49,322 nucleotides of DNA from CAYUCJ01 sp049282265 (GCA_049282265.1 JBAPTR010000082.1:1-49322); one strand, 5' to 3'. Shown: positions 9,442-18,974, counted from the first letter of the stretch. Numbers and translations are program-made. Notes: generated from the letters alone by a model not told the origin.

Positions 9442-10728
9442 ATGGATCTGGAAGAACATGTTCGCAAAGTACTGGACGAAATTAATCCTGAGGAACTGGC
9501 TGAACTCACCGCTTCCCTTGTCCGGATAAACACCGTCTGGGATCAGGATGCCGGTACCAGTGAACAGCAGGCCGCGGAAATGGTGGCCGTGTGGGCGCAA
9601 GAACAGGGCTTTCAGGTAGAAATGGATCAGGTGGCCCCGGGACGGCCCAACACGATTATCACCTGGGCGGCCGATCCCGGAGCGCGGACCCTCCTGTTCG
9701 AGGGACACTCCGATGTCGTCACGCCGGGAGACTCTGCCGCCTGGCACCATGCCCCCTTTGGGGCGAAGATCGTCGGAAGGCGAATGTACGGCAGGGGAAC
9801 CAATGACACCAAGGGTAACCTCGCTGCCATGCTGATAGCCATGGCGGCCCTGAAGCGCTCAGGCGTTCGGTTGGTGGGGCGCATTATGGGTGGTGTCCTG
9901 TGTGATGAAGAGGACGCCATGATCGGCGTGCTGGACTTTATCGAGCGGGGTCGTGCGGACCAAGTGACGGGCGCCGTCATCTGTGAACCCCAGAACGGGC
10001 TGATCTGCACGTCTCAAAAGGGTGCAATCCGCGTACGGTATGCCGTAAAGGCGCGGATGAGTCATGGCGCCATGCCCCTTTCCGGCCTGAATTGTGCGCC
10101 GGCCCTGAGTCGGCTGATCGACGGTCTGCACAAAATGGAATGGGAAGCGGTGAAAGCCTTCGGCCGGGATGAACATCTCGGGTGGCCCAGCATGACACCC
10201 ACCGTGATCCAGGCCCCCTCAGTGGGGGCGCCACAGCTCAATGTGATGCCCGGGGAGGCCGTGCTGCTTGTGGATGTGCGGACCATCCCCGGTCAATCGC
10301 ACGATGGGATCCGGGAGGGCCTGGCGGACCTTGCCCGACAGGTGGAGCAGGAGGTCCTTGAGCATTACGAGGTTTATGATCGCCAACTTGCGGTGAAACG
10401 GCGGCACGATCTGAAGGTAGAGGTGGTTTTTATCACCGACCGTCCCTGCACGCGGACGGAAGAACAGGACCCCATAGTCCTTGCGGCGGACTGGGCCACA
10501 AGACGAATCAGCGGGAAGGAACCCGTTCATGCCGGTGTTCCGGGCGCCACAGATGGCACGTTCTTGTGGCAGCTCAAGAAAATTCCCATCGTAACCATGG
10601 GGGCCGGTGCGCGACACGTGGCCCATCAGACGGATGAGTGGGTGGATCTGGACCAACTCCTCGAGACCGCTCGGATCTATGCCCTTTCAGCCCTGTATTA
10701 TTTGCAGCCTGAAGCCCCTGAAGCGTGA
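9442..10728 (+). CDS. M20 family metallopeptidase/deacylase (ArgE/DapE-like)
   Basis: This is a two-zinc amidohydrolase of the M20 family that cleaves an N-acyl or peptide bond. Metal and catalytic motifs are visible: GHSDVVTPGD (His and Asp), GRGTNDTKGN (bridging Asp), CDEEDA (catalytic Glu), VICEPQN and the C-terminal GARHVAHQTDEWV histidine. The lid domain follows the usual MSHGAMP histidine. The ATG at 9442 gives 428 residues, with AGGA 9 bases upstream; an ATG at 9406 reads out of the repeat and is less likely. The substrate cannot be told. It lies between panE and panB. Confidence 0.8.
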   Translation: MDLEEHVRKVLDEINPEELAELTASLVRINTVWDQDAGTSEQQAAEMVAVWAQEQGFQVEMDQVAPGRPNTIITWAADPGARTLLFEGHSDVVTPGDSAAWHHAPFGAKIVGRRMYGRGTNDTKGNLAAMLIAMAALKRSGVRLVGRIMGGVLCDEEDAMIGVLDFIERGRADQVTGAVICEPQNGLICTSQKGAIRVRYAVKARMSHGAMPLSGLNCAPALSRLIDGLHKMEWEAVKAFGRDEHLGWPSMTPTVIQAPSVGAPQLNVMPGEAVLLVDVRTIPGQSHDGIREGLADLARQVEQEVLEHYEVYDRQLAVKRRHDLKVEVVFITDRPCTRTEEQDPIVLAADWATRRISGKEPVHAGVPGATDGTFLWQLKKIPIVTMGAGARHVAHQTDEWVDLDQLLETARIYALSALYYLQPEAPEA

Positions 10729-10841
10729 TAATCCGGTCATGGTGGAGAACCAACCGGTAGATTGCTGCACCCTGTGCTGTCGCGACGAATCTCATTGGGG
10801 CGATGGCCGGTTTTTAACAACATTTTTAGGGAGGTTTTGAA

Positions 10842-11693
10842 ATGAGCGTAAAAAAGGTTACTATCATGGATGTGCGGAAGGCCAAGAAGGAGGGCCGAAA
10901 GCTCGTGATGTGCACGGCTTATGACTACCCTTTCGGTCTGCTGGCCGATGAGGCGGGGGTTGACATTGTCCTGGTGGGCGATTCCCTGGGCATGGTCGTC
11001 ATGGGCCTGGATGGTACGGTCGAGGTCACCATGGAGCACATGATTCACCATATCAAGGCGGTGATGCGTGGCTGCAAAGGGGCTCTGGTGGTGGGGGATA
11101 TGCCTTTCATGAGCTATAACACATCCATCAGGGAAGCGATCACCAATGCCGGCCGCCTGCTCAAAGAAGGCGGGTGCGATGTGGTTAAACTGGAAGGCGG
11201 GGTGGATTTTGCACCCACCGTTGAGGCCATTGTCAAGGCGGGTATCCCGGTCCAGGGGCATATCGGCCTGACGCCCCAGACGGCCAGCGCGTTGGGCGGG
11301 TTCAAGATGCAGGGACGCGACGCCTCAGCGGCCAAAAAGATCTTCGATGATGCCAGGGCACTGGAACAGGCCGGTGTTTTTTCCATCATCCTGGAGGCTG
11401 TACCCGCACCCCTCGGAAAACTGTTGTCTGAGTCGGTCAGCGTGCCGGTGATCGGTATCGGAGCAGGCCCCCATGTGGACGGCCAGGTGCTGGTCACCCA
11501 TGACATGATCGGACTCTTTGACAAATTCGTTCCCAAGTTCGTTAAGCAATACACGAAGATCAGGGAGACGATCCTCGAGGCCATGAACGCTTACAAACAG
11601 GATGTTCAGGAAGGGGCGTTTCCGGGCCCGGAACATTCCTTCAAGATGCCGGAAGAGGCCTTGGAAGAACTCAAGAAACTGATCAAGGAGTAG
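10842..11693 (+). CDS. panB: 3-methyl-2-oxobutanoate hydroxymethyltransferase
   Basis: PanB adds a hydroxymethyl group from methylene-tetrahydrofolate to 2-oxoisovalerate to form ketopantoate. The 283-residue protein carries the family motifs: VLVGDSLGMV and VVGDMPFMSY with the metal-binding aspartates, VVKLEGG with the active-site lysine/glutamate, GHIGLTPQ, and IGIGAGPHVDGQVLV. The start at 10842 follows GGGAGG. With panE upstream on the same strand it covers the two steps from 2-oxoisovalerate to pantoate. The C-terminus is slightly longer than usual. Confidence 0.92.
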   Translation: MSVKKVTIMDVRKAKKEGRKLVMCTAYDYPFGLLADEAGVDIVLVGDSLGMVVMGLDGTVEVTMEHMIHHIKAVMRGCKGALVVGDMPFMSYNTSIREAITNAGRLLKEGGCDVVKLEGGVDFAPTVEAIVKAGIPVQGHIGLTPQTASALGGFKMQGRDASAAKKIFDDARALEQAGVFSIILEAVPAPLGKLLSESVSVPVIGIGAGPHVDGQVLVTHDMIGLFDKFVPKFVKQYTKIRETILEAMNAYKQDVQEGAFPGPEHSFKMPEEALEELKKLIKE

Positions 11694-11707
11694 TCCGGAT
11701 TTCTCAT

Positions 11708-11814
11708 CCCGCGATGCGGGGTACTCCGATGGCGAATCTGCCCGTGTCTACTTCGTTGCGCCGGGGAAATATCCTCGACATACTCTTTCAGTATGCCTGC
11801 GGGTATTTCCCCGG
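11708..11814. terminator. Hairpins between convergent panB and RNase H-like genes
   Basis: CCCGC-GAT-GCGGG lies at 11708-11720. A larger imperfect hairpin spans 11761-11814, with outer stem CCGGGGAAATA/TATTTCCCCGG and inner stem CATACT/AGTATG around CTTTC. No T-run follows, so it may be a bidirectional terminator or another palindromic repeat. Confidence 0.5.
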
Positions 11815-11837
11815 GCGTCTTATGTCCGCGGTCATCT

Positions 11838-12710
11838 TCACCATCTCGTCGCGAAGGTTGATGCAAAACCCGGCTCACGAAAGATCTGCCTCTTAATCCT
11901 GTCTATCGTTTGCCGATCTGCCTCAAATGGAATATTTGGACGTGTTGGTTCAGGCAATTGATGTGTCCGGAAAAACGGTGTACCCCTTAATTTCATATTG
12001 TAAGTGAGTACCATCAGTGTTTCCAGGTTAACGGTGTCCTCTATGTTATAGGCAAGCAGCGTTTCCAATGCCTTTTGGTTCCTGTTCTGCAGAAAGTCAT
12101 ACCATAACAGGACGGCAAAGTAGCCGTCAACATTATCCAAATCACCCCGGTCAATCCCTAATTGTTTTTCGCATCCTTTCAGGCCGCCTCTGTATCCCAG
12201 GCTTGCCAGGATGTATCGGAGGTCGATGTGAGCCTGGGTCAGGCTGGTGCCGAAGTGGCCTTCAATGAAAGGGATATCAAAAGATTTGCCGTTGTATGTC
12301 ACGATAACCTTGTACTTCTGAATGTCATGTATGAAGTCATCGAGGTTCCGATCTTTCACATACCAAGAGACGGAATTCCCGTCATACAGGGAAATGGTCG
12401 TAATTTCAGCCCCCCACGTTTCCAGACCTGTTGTCTCAATATCGAGATACGCCGTGGAATTTCTGAATTCAGGGAACATCCGCCAGCGTTGATTCGATGG
12501 CAATAGAATCTCGAAATAGTTGGGATCGCCTGTCTCGAAGTGTTCTCTTGATCCTCGAAGATATCGCTCAATGGATTCCAGTTTTTTATGGGACAGATTG
12601 ATCTCAACGGGTTTTCCGAAACCATCCCAATCAAGAAGTCCTGAGTCCCACAAGCATTCTTCAGTCTTAAGACCGATACCCGGTATATGGATGAACGTAT
12701 TTTTTAACAT
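11838..12710 (-). CDS. Ribonuclease H-like (DEDD exonuclease-fold) protein
   Basis: This 290-residue protein has a C-terminal RNase H-fold domain of the predicted YprB-type exonucleases. The first acidic motif is AYLDIETTGL (near residue 90), the second is in VTYNGKSFDIPFIEGHF, and NIEDTVNLE supplies the last metal-binding aspartate. The N-terminal ~80 residues (FIHIPGIGLKTEECLWDSGL) form a helical region often fused to this domain. The start at 12710 is preceded by GAAGGAG. It is probably a DNA/RNA exonuclease or nuclease-fold protein; the substrate is unknown. It stands alone between two intergenic regions. Confidence 0.75.
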   Translation of the reverse strand: MLKNTFIHIPGIGLKTEECLWDSGLLDWDGFGKPVEINLSHKKLESIERYLRGSREHFETGDPNYFEILLPSNQRWRMFPEFRNSTAYLDIETTGLETWGAEITTISLYDGNSVSWYVKDRNLDDFIHDIQKYKVIVTYNGKSFDIPFIEGHFGTSLTQAHIDLRYILASLGYRGGLKGCEKQLGIDRGDLDNVDGYFAVLLWYDFLQNRNQKALETLLAYNIEDTVNLETLMVLTYNMKLRGTPFFRTHQLPEPTRPNIPFEADRQTIDRIKRQIFREPGFASTFATRW

Positions 12711-13234
12711 CAGAATCTCCTTCGGTCTCTTGGGTTAAAAAACATATCACCACATTGAAACCAAAAGAGCAACCCTGTGGCCATAACCCAAATCCACCGT
12801 CTGATTCGCGTATGATGCGTTTCACCGGGTAGTTTGGGGACATTCCTGCTCACCGGCAAGGTGTCAGATGTCTGCAAGGTGAGCCTGCAAAATCCAGTTA
12901 ATAACGGGGCTTCCGAGGTGCAACGACGTCGTATGAAGAATGCGTTGCAAGGAGGAGCGATCGAAGGCAACGCAGCAAGGGCGCCATGTTCACACTCCTG
13001 CTGCCGGAAAGGTAGACATATGGCGACGGCCAAACGACCCACCGCATCAAGCTGAAAACTTTTCACTTGACAAAAACCAGGCCTGGAGTATTGGTGGTAG
13101 GGCCAGCCCATATATGCATCGCAACAGGGCCTCGAGGCGTTGACCATGAATAGTCACCAGTCTCTGCCCTGTTGCCTCGGAATCGGAAGATTCCATAACC
13201 ATCATTACAACACAAAAATCAGGAGGAGGTTGAG
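12711..13234. other. Intergenic region between divergent genes
   Basis: There is no credible gene; the short open frames do not resemble proteins. It must hold promoters for the RNase H-like gene (leftward) and the TAXI operon (rightward). A TTGACA occurs near 13068 without a good -10. A long-loop inverted repeat is listed separately. Confidence 0.5.
13121..13175 (+). promoter_or_regulatory. 10-bp inverted repeat upstream of the TAXI operon
   Basis: GCAACAGGGC at 13121-13130 is perfectly complementary to GCCCTGTTGC at 13166-13175, with a 35-base loop. It lies 60 bases before the first gene of the TAXI operon, in its probable leader. It could be an operator pair or an RNA hairpin. Confidence 0.4.
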
Positions 13235-14233
13235 ATGAAGAAGAGATTTATTTTAGGGGTCTTGATCTGTTTGATGGCGTTTTCGACTACCGCATCTGCG
13301 AAACAAGTCAAGATTATTTTTGCAACCGGTGGAATCGGAGGCGTCTATCTCTATTATGGAACTCAGGTAGCCGCTATCATCTCTGCAAACACGCCGTATC
13401 AGGCCACTGCCATTCAAACAGCCGCATCCATCGACGACAACCTGCTCTTGAGGGACAAGACGAATCCCGCAAAGGGGCTCTATTTTTGTGCAACCTCTCT
13501 GCCGGATTCGGCTTATGTGGCTTACACGGGTCTTCATCCGAAATTTAAGAAAAAACATGCCCCATCAAGAATCCTGTGGATGATGTATCCCAATTATCTG
13601 CAGATTGTCACCACAGCGGACAGGGGTATCAAGACGGTCAAGGACCTGGCAGGCAAACGGGTCTCTACCGGAGCGCCGGGCTCGGGGACCGAGTATACCG
13701 CCATGCTGGTATTGAAGGCAGGAGGTGTTCAACCCGCCTCGTTTAGAAAGTGGGAGAAATTGGGAGCCAAGGAATCAGCCGAGGCCCTATCGAACGGGAC
13801 GATCGACGCCTATTTCTGGTCCGGAGGACTGCCCACAGGTTCCATTGTGGAGCTGGCCACCACATTGAAAAGACAGAATAAGACCGTATCCTTTGTAACC
13901 ATTCCCGAAAATAGTAACATCATCAAATATTTTGATAAACATTTTTCAGGGCTTGCAGAAAGCGGTGTCATTTCCAGCAAAGTCTATGAATCAAAATCGG
14001 ATACCCCTACCATGAAATTCTGGAACCGGGTATTGGCTCCCGCCAGTCTCCCGGACAACATCGCCTATGATATCGTTAAAGCGGTATTCAGCCACCTGGA
14101 TCAACTCCACCGGGCCATCAAACCGGCCAGGATGACCACCGCCGAGAATACGGCAAAATTCATCGGCAAGACAACGATACCATTCGACCCGGGTGCCATC
14201 AAGTATTTCAAGGAAATCGGAGCAGTTAAATAA
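13235..14233 (+). CDS. TAXI family TRAP transporter solute-binding protein
   Basis: This is the periplasmic receptor of a TRAP-TAXI transporter (332 residues). A signal peptide covers roughly residues 1-22 (ending TTASA). It is followed by the family's typical start FATGGIGGVYLYYGTQVAAII and the DLAGKRVSTGAPGSGTEYTA segment. The ATG at 13235 has a strong AGGAGGAGG. It is followed directly by DUF1850 and fused-permease genes, the standard TAXI arrangement. TAXI systems are linked to glutamate and dicarboxylate uptake in a few cases; the ligand here is unknown. Confidence 0.9.
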   Translation: MKKRFILGVLICLMAFSTTASAKQVKIIFATGGIGGVYLYYGTQVAAIISANTPYQATAIQTAASIDDNLLLRDKTNPAKGLYFCATSLPDSAYVAYTGLHPKFKKKHAPSRILWMMYPNYLQIVTTADRGIKTVKDLAGKRVSTGAPGSGTEYTAMLVLKAGGVQPASFRKWEKLGAKESAEALSNGTIDAYFWSGGLPTGSIVELATTLKRQNKTVSFVTIPENSNIIKYFDKHFSGLAESGVISSKVYESKSDTPTMKFWNRVLAPASLPDNIAYDIVKAVFSHLDQLHRAIKPARMTTAENTAKFIGKTTIPFDPGAIKYFKEIGAVK

Positions 14234-14665
14234 TTGCCGGCTATTAAGAAGATCAAGAAGAGGACGCTTGTCCTCTTTTTGATTTTTACCCCCATTGTCC
14301 TGTGTCTGGTCGAATTTTCAAGACCCGTCATGATCACGTCGGACCAGGGAAAGGCGTTTTTTCTGTTTTGGAGTTGGGACAGGGGGGAGGTCGAATTCAT
14401 CAATTCGGTGACGGGAGGCAAGGTGGATATTTCTTTCTCTCTTTCAAAGGATTTCAATGATTTTCATATGAAAACCAATGAAGCGACCGAAAATTACTAT
14501 ACCGACGGCACCTACGACATCAATGAGAGACTGAAAAAAGAGAGGAGGACCTCATTATCGTTCAGCTCGATGAAAGGGATGAAATTGACACTGGGAGATA
14601 GAGTGTTCGACATCAAGAATGACTCGTTGAAGGTTGAATTATTGTGGAGTACAGGACTCTTCTAA
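14234..14665 (+). CDS. DUF1850 small TAXI-associated protein
   Basis: This 143-residue protein has an N-terminal membrane helix (roughly residues 10-25) followed by an extracytoplasmic beta-rich domain containing FINSVTGGKVDISF. DUF1850 proteins are regularly encoded between the TAXI receptor and the fused permease; their role is unknown. The frame opens immediately after the previous stop. I use TTG 14234 because GGAG lies upstream and no in-frame ATG precedes the membrane helix. The end overlaps the permease start by 22 bases, which points to coupling. Confidence 0.7.
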   Translation: MPAIKKIKKRTLVLFLIFTPIVLCLVEFSRPVMITSDQGKAFFLFWSWDRGEVEFINSVTGGKVDISFSLSKDFNDFHMKTNEATENYYTDGTYDINERLKKERRTSLSFSSMKGMKLTLGDRVFDIKNDSLKVELLWSTGLF

Positions 14666-16740
14666 ATAAGATCATCTACACCATTTTGTTTATCGCCACA
14701 ATATATCACCTGTATATTGTGGTTCACCCCTTTACCCCATGGTCCGGACATCATATTGAACTCCTCAATATTATACAGCTCCAGAGAGCTACCCATGTCT
14801 TTTTCCTGGTTCTTTTAGGCTTTCTGATCAATTTCCATAACGATCCTGAACCGTTCAAGATCGGGGGACTGGTTTTTATCCTCTTATCCGCTGTCCTCCT
14901 GTACGCATTCCTGGATTTGGATATTGATGCAGAATTCAAATTCTTTGCGTGTATTTTCTGGATTTCGGCCGTTGCCCCTGTCTTCTTTCCCAAGAAGCTC
15001 CATCTCCTCAACCTGGTATCGGCTATCCTGATTATCTTTCCGTTTATCTATATGGCAAAAAACTTTAACGCCCTGATCTACAGGGCGGTGATTCCGGAAC
15101 CTCTCGACCTGGTCATGGCATTTGGAGAGACATTTCTGGTTCTTGGACTCACCTACAGGGTCATTGGGCCCGTTCTCCCCATCCTGGTCTTGAGCTTCAT
15201 GATTTATAATATTTACGGCAATTACATACCCGGAGTTTTCTCCGGGCCCGGTTTCGGTATCGATATGCTTCTCGGCAAACTCTACTGCGAGACCGAAGCC
15301 GGGCTGTTCGGCATGATCACAGGCGTTTCGCTCAAATACCTCGTATATTTCACTACCCTTGGCGCGGTGATCAGCGCTTTGGGATTTGGAAGGATTATCT
15401 CAAACATTGCCCTGACCCTTGTGGGAAAGAGCCCCGCTTCACCCGGCAGAACTTCAAGTATCCTGGCTGTTTTCATGGGGCTGTTCTCAGGGTCCGGCGC
15501 AGCAGATACCCAATTCGTTGCCACCATTACCAAGGATCTATATGAAAGAGCGGGATACGACCGATATGTTGCAGCGGGGATAGTCGCGACCGTCGGTTCC
15601 ATAGCATACGTTACCCCCCCTATCATGGGATCCATATCTTTTATAATGGTAGAGCTTCTTTCCATCCCATATACATGGATCATTGTAATGGCGATAGGTC
15701 CGATGTTGTTATATTTGTCAGGAATATGGCTGTATAATGAGTTCTACGTAAGAAGAGAAAAATTAGAGCCCGTAGAAGTGGCCGCACATGTGAATAAAAG
15801 GTATGATTTAAGATTTGCTTATGTATTTGTACCGATTGTATTGATCATTATTCTGATTTATAAAGGCTTTGCCATAAATGTTTCCGTTCTGGCCGCCATC
15901 TTGTTTTTTATAGTCATCGCTTACATCGATCCCAAGATCAGGCCGCCCATAAAGAAACTCGGCATGGGACTGGCCGAAGGCTTCAGAAGCCTGATCCCCA
16001 TCGGGGTTGCCGTGGTCTGCGCAAACGTGGTGATGACGGTCATGGTCACCAGCGGTGTGGCAGCCAAGTTTTCTGCGTTTCTGACGCTTCTGTCCCATGG
16101 AAATCTGTTTTTTGCTCTCATCTTTGCGGCTGTCTTCAGCCTGATTCTGGGTATGGGCGTCCCTCCAGTGGCAACCTACGTATTGACTGCAGCCCTGACA
16201 GCCCCTGCAATTCAACAGCTGGCGGTTGCCGCGGGAATTCCGGATAAGGCCGCGCTCCTGTCCACGCATATGTTCCTTTTCTACTACGCGGTCCTGGCTG
16301 AGGTTACTCCGCCGGTCGGATTATCCATTTATGCCGCCTCCTCCGTATTTGAGACGAATCCCATCAAGACAGGGATCTATTCGGCCCTGGTCGCTCTTCC
16401 CAAATATTTGATCGGATTGTCATTCATATGTTCCTATTATGGAACGGCCACACTGATATTGCCGACCCTGGAGTACAATACCTTGCTCCACGGCATTCTG
16501 ATCATCGCCTCAAAATTTATTCTGACTTTTTCGGGGATCGTTTTCTTGAATGCCGGTGTCATAGGTTATTCGACGCGAACGTATTCCAAGTGGGAAAGGG
16601 TTATTCTGATAGTGGGCGGTGTCCTTCTCTTTTATCCATCATTCTACCTGGATATTGCCGTGGTCATCCTCCCTCTGATCGTATTCTTCAGGAAAAGGAA
16701 GCTGCCCTGGATCAGGACAACCGGTATCCTCGCGGGCTAA
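14644..16740 (+). CDS. TRAP transporter fused permease (TAXI type)
   Basis: This is a 698-residue integral membrane protein with the small (DctQ-like) and large (DctM-like) permease parts in one chain. The DctM-like half carries MGLFSGSGAADTQFVATI and TPPIMGSISFIMVE, and later LGMGVPPVATYVL and EVTPPVGLSIYAASS. The length is typical of TAXI fused permeases. The start appears to be a GTG at 14644, inside the DUF1850 gene, with no better ATG in frame before the first helix. It works with the receptor at 13235-14233. Confidence 0.88.
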   Translation: MEYRTLLNKIIYTILFIATIYHLYIVVHPFTPWSGHHIELLNIIQLQRATHVFFLVLLGFLINFHNDPEPFKIGGLVFILLSAVLLYAFLDLDIDAEFKFFACIFWISAVAPVFFPKKLHLLNLVSAILIIFPFIYMAKNFNALIYRAVIPEPLDLVMAFGETFLVLGLTYRVIGPVLPILVLSFMIYNIYGNYIPGVFSGPGFGIDMLLGKLYCETEAGLFGMITGVSLKYLVYFTTLGAVISALGFGRIISNIALTLVGKSPASPGRTSSILAVFMGLFSGSGAADTQFVATITKDLYERAGYDRYVAAGIVATVGSIAYVTPPIMGSISFIMVELLSIPYTWIIVMAIGPMLLYLSGIWLYNEFYVRREKLEPVEVAAHVNKRYDLRFAYVFVPIVLIIILIYKGFAINVSVLAAILFFIVIAYIDPKIRPPIKKLGMGLAEGFRSLIPIGVAVVCANVVMTVMVTSGVAAKFSAFLTLLSHGNLFFALIFAAVFSLILGMGVPPVATYVLTAALTAPAIQQLAVAAGIPDKAALLSTHMFLFYYAVLAEVTPPVGLSIYAASSVFETNPIKTGIYSALVALPKYLIGLSFICSYYGTATLILPTLEYNTLLHGILIIASKFILTFSGIVFLNAGVIGYSTRTYSKWERVILIVGGVLLFYPSFYLDIAVVILPLIVFFRKRKLPWIRTTGILAG

Positions 16741-16907
16741 GAAAGGACGAAGGGGTATCAGTTCTTGAAACGTGCACATTGAATTGATTCATGTTGTCAC
16801 TCGTCGAGCAGGAATACGACAGTCCGCTGAGTGGGGCCGTTGCGTCGGCCGTTCTCGGCAGTCAGCATTTAGCTGAAGAATTTCCGAATGAATATCCTTC
16901 TCATTTT

Positions 16908-18974
16908 TCATGACTTGTTGCAGATCTCGCACTCGAAAAGACGGTGGGGTGTGCCGCCCGATACGGGGTCAAAGTTGGCGTCATCCACAAGGATATTGAT
17001 GCTGGCTTTACCGTCCGTCGGATTTCCCCATCCGAAATCGATCCAGATATATCCCGGCTGGGTGTCTTTGGTGAGCCTTGCCTTGAGGGTGATTTGCCCT
17101 CGGGGGCTGCTTACCTCGACGTCATTGCCGTCAGCGATATCTCTTTCCGAAGCATCCTGGGGATGCAGCCAGACCAGGGGATCGGGGTAGGATTTTGTGA
17201 GGGCCTCGATATTCCTGAACTTTGTGTGGACGAACTGGGCCGGCCGTTTGGTGCAGCCAAGCAGGGGAAACCCTCTGCCATAACAAAGGGCTTCATCCAA
17301 GGGTTCACCTGCGGGCTCCGAGTAGACGGGCAGCGGGTCGTATCCCTTGTCCTCAAATACAGTTGAGTAGAACTCCACCTTGCCGGAGGGGGTGTTAAAG
17401 CCCCCTTCCTGATACTTTCGGTATCGGACCGGCGGCGTCGCGTAAACGACCTGCTCTTTATCCAGCTGTTCAAAGGAGATGCCTGTGGGCTGAATCATAT
17501 GTTTCAGCCAGCTCAGGGTATCATGAAAAGGGTATTCCTGGTGAAGCCCCAATTTTTCGGCAAGGGCATATTCAACTTCAAATACGGACCGTGACTCTCC
17601 GACTGGAGGGACCACCGGCCGCGCAAGGGCCAGGAATCCGCCCTCAGTGCTTGAATAGGCCCGGTACCCGAAACTTTCAAAGTCTGATTGGATGGGAAGA
17701 ACCAGATCGGCCAAAGCCGTCGTCGCTGTGGGAAAAATGTCGGCGACCATAAGAAAATCGCATTTTCTCAGGGCCTGCTTCGTCCTTTTTTCGTTCGCCT
17801 GTATCAGCGCGGGATTGCAGTGATGGACGATCATGGCCCGGGGACGACCTTCCTCTTCGCTAAGAAGGGCCTCCTTAACCGCGGGGAAGGGGACTTCCAT
17901 GAACAGGGGAAATTGCTCATAACCGAGCCTGCGCTCCCTGGACACGGTCTGGGTGGGCAGAGAGGATTGCTGCGCAAAGGGCATAAAGACATTGCCGCCC
18001 GGCACATCCAGATTTCCTGTAAGGCCGATCAGAATCGCCACCGTCCGGACAGCATCCACACCGTTTGCGATCATATCCAGGCCGTTGCCCTCATAGATGG
18101 TCGCGGGTTTCGTGGTCGCATAGGTCCTGGCCAGGTTTTCAATGGTCTTTGCCGGGATTCCGGTCAGGATTTCGGCCCATTGGGGGGTGAAAGCCTGAAC
18201 GTGATCTGCCAGGGCATCAAAACCGCTCGTATGGGCCTCGACAAAGCCCCTGTCATAGAGCGATTCCCGAATGATGACATGAATCATGGCAAGGCCGAGA
18301 GCTACATCGCCTCCCGGTTTGATCCGCACCCACTCATCAGCCTGAGCAGCGGTCCTTGAATGAAAGGGATCGATGCTGATCATCCGCGTCCCCCGCTCTT
18401 TCAGACGTGGAATGATTTGTCCCAGCCCGTTATAGGCCGCGTAGCTCCCAAAGCGCTCCGATGTCAAGGGGTCGCTCCCCCAGAAGAGGACCAGCCCAGT
18501 ATGATCGTAATCGGGTTCCGCTCGAATCCCGCCGGTAATGGCCATGAAGGCCGTCATTCTTGGGACCATGCAAAGATTTGCCGCTCCTGTAAAATTGGGT
18601 GACCCGAAGGCCCCCGTGAATTCAAGGAAACCGTCCCTGCACTGGTAGGATACCGGCGCGCCGCCGCAACGGGCAAGACTGAGGGGTCCGAACCGCTCCC
18701 GGATTTCGCCCAACCGCTCCGCGGCAAATTCAAGGGCCTGGTTCCAAGAAACCTTCTCAAAACCCCTAGAGGTTTTCCGCATGGGAACTTTGAGTCGATC
18801 CTCAGATGCAATGACTTCCGGAATCGCGGCTACTTTTGGGCAGCATCGCCCCCTGTTCATAGGGTGTCCCGGATCTCCCTTCACGGAAATCGATCCGTCT
18901 CCACTTCTGTGAACCACAATGCCGCAATTCGTATGACAAAACTGGCATATCGAGCGGTAGGTTTTTCCCTCCAT
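16908..18974 (-). CDS. Molybdopterin-dependent oxidoreductase catalytic subunit
   Basis: This 688-residue protein belongs to the DMSO reductase family (Mo/W-bis-MGD). The N-terminal CQFCHTNCGI together with the cysteine in NRGRCCPK supplies a [4Fe-4S] site. The ANLCMVPRM segment offers a cysteine as a probable metal ligand, as in the thiosulfate/polysulfide reductase, nitrate reductase NapA and acetylene hydratase branches. The C-terminal molybdopterin-dinucleotide domain ends in DPVSGGTPHRLFECEICNKS. There is no Tat signal, so it is probably cytoplasmic. No electron-transfer or membrane subunit lies next to it, so the reaction cannot be assigned. It may be a hydratase-like or single-subunit enzyme. 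Confidence 0.85.
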   Translation of the reverse strand: MEGKTYRSICQFCHTNCGIVVHRSGDGSISVKGDPGHPMNRGRCCPKVAAIPEVIASEDRLKVPMRKTSRGFEKVSWNQALEFAAERLGEIRERFGPLSLARCGGAPVSYQCRDGFLEFTGAFGSPNFTGAANLCMVPRMTAFMAITGGIRAEPDYDHTGLVLFWGSDPLTSERFGSYAAYNGLGQIIPRLKERGTRMISIDPFHSRTAAQADEWVRIKPGGDVALGLAMIHVIIRESLYDRGFVEAHTSGFDALADHVQAFTPQWAEILTGIPAKTIENLARTYATTKPATIYEGNGLDMIANGVDAVRTVAILIGLTGNLDVPGGNVFMPFAQQSSLPTQTVSRERRLGYEQFPLFMEVPFPAVKEALLSEEEGRPRAMIVHHCNPALIQANEKRTKQALRKCDFLMVADIFPTATTALADLVLPIQSDFESFGYRAYSSTEGGFLALARPVVPPVGESRSVFEVEYALAEKLGLHQEYPFHDTLSWLKHMIQPTGISFEQLDKEQVVYATPPVRYRKYQEGGFNTPSGKVEFYSTVFEDKGYDPLPVYSEPAGEPLDEALCYGRGFPLLGCTKRPAQFVHTKFRNIEALTKSYPDPLVWLHPQDASERDIADGNDVEVSSPRGQITLKARLTKDTQPGYIWIDFGWGNPTDGKASINILVDDANFDPVSGGTPHRLFECEICNKS

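Noticed and set aside
17688..18359. 223-residue plus-strand frame
   Set aside because: Antisense to the molybdopterin oxidoreductase, which has clear motifs.
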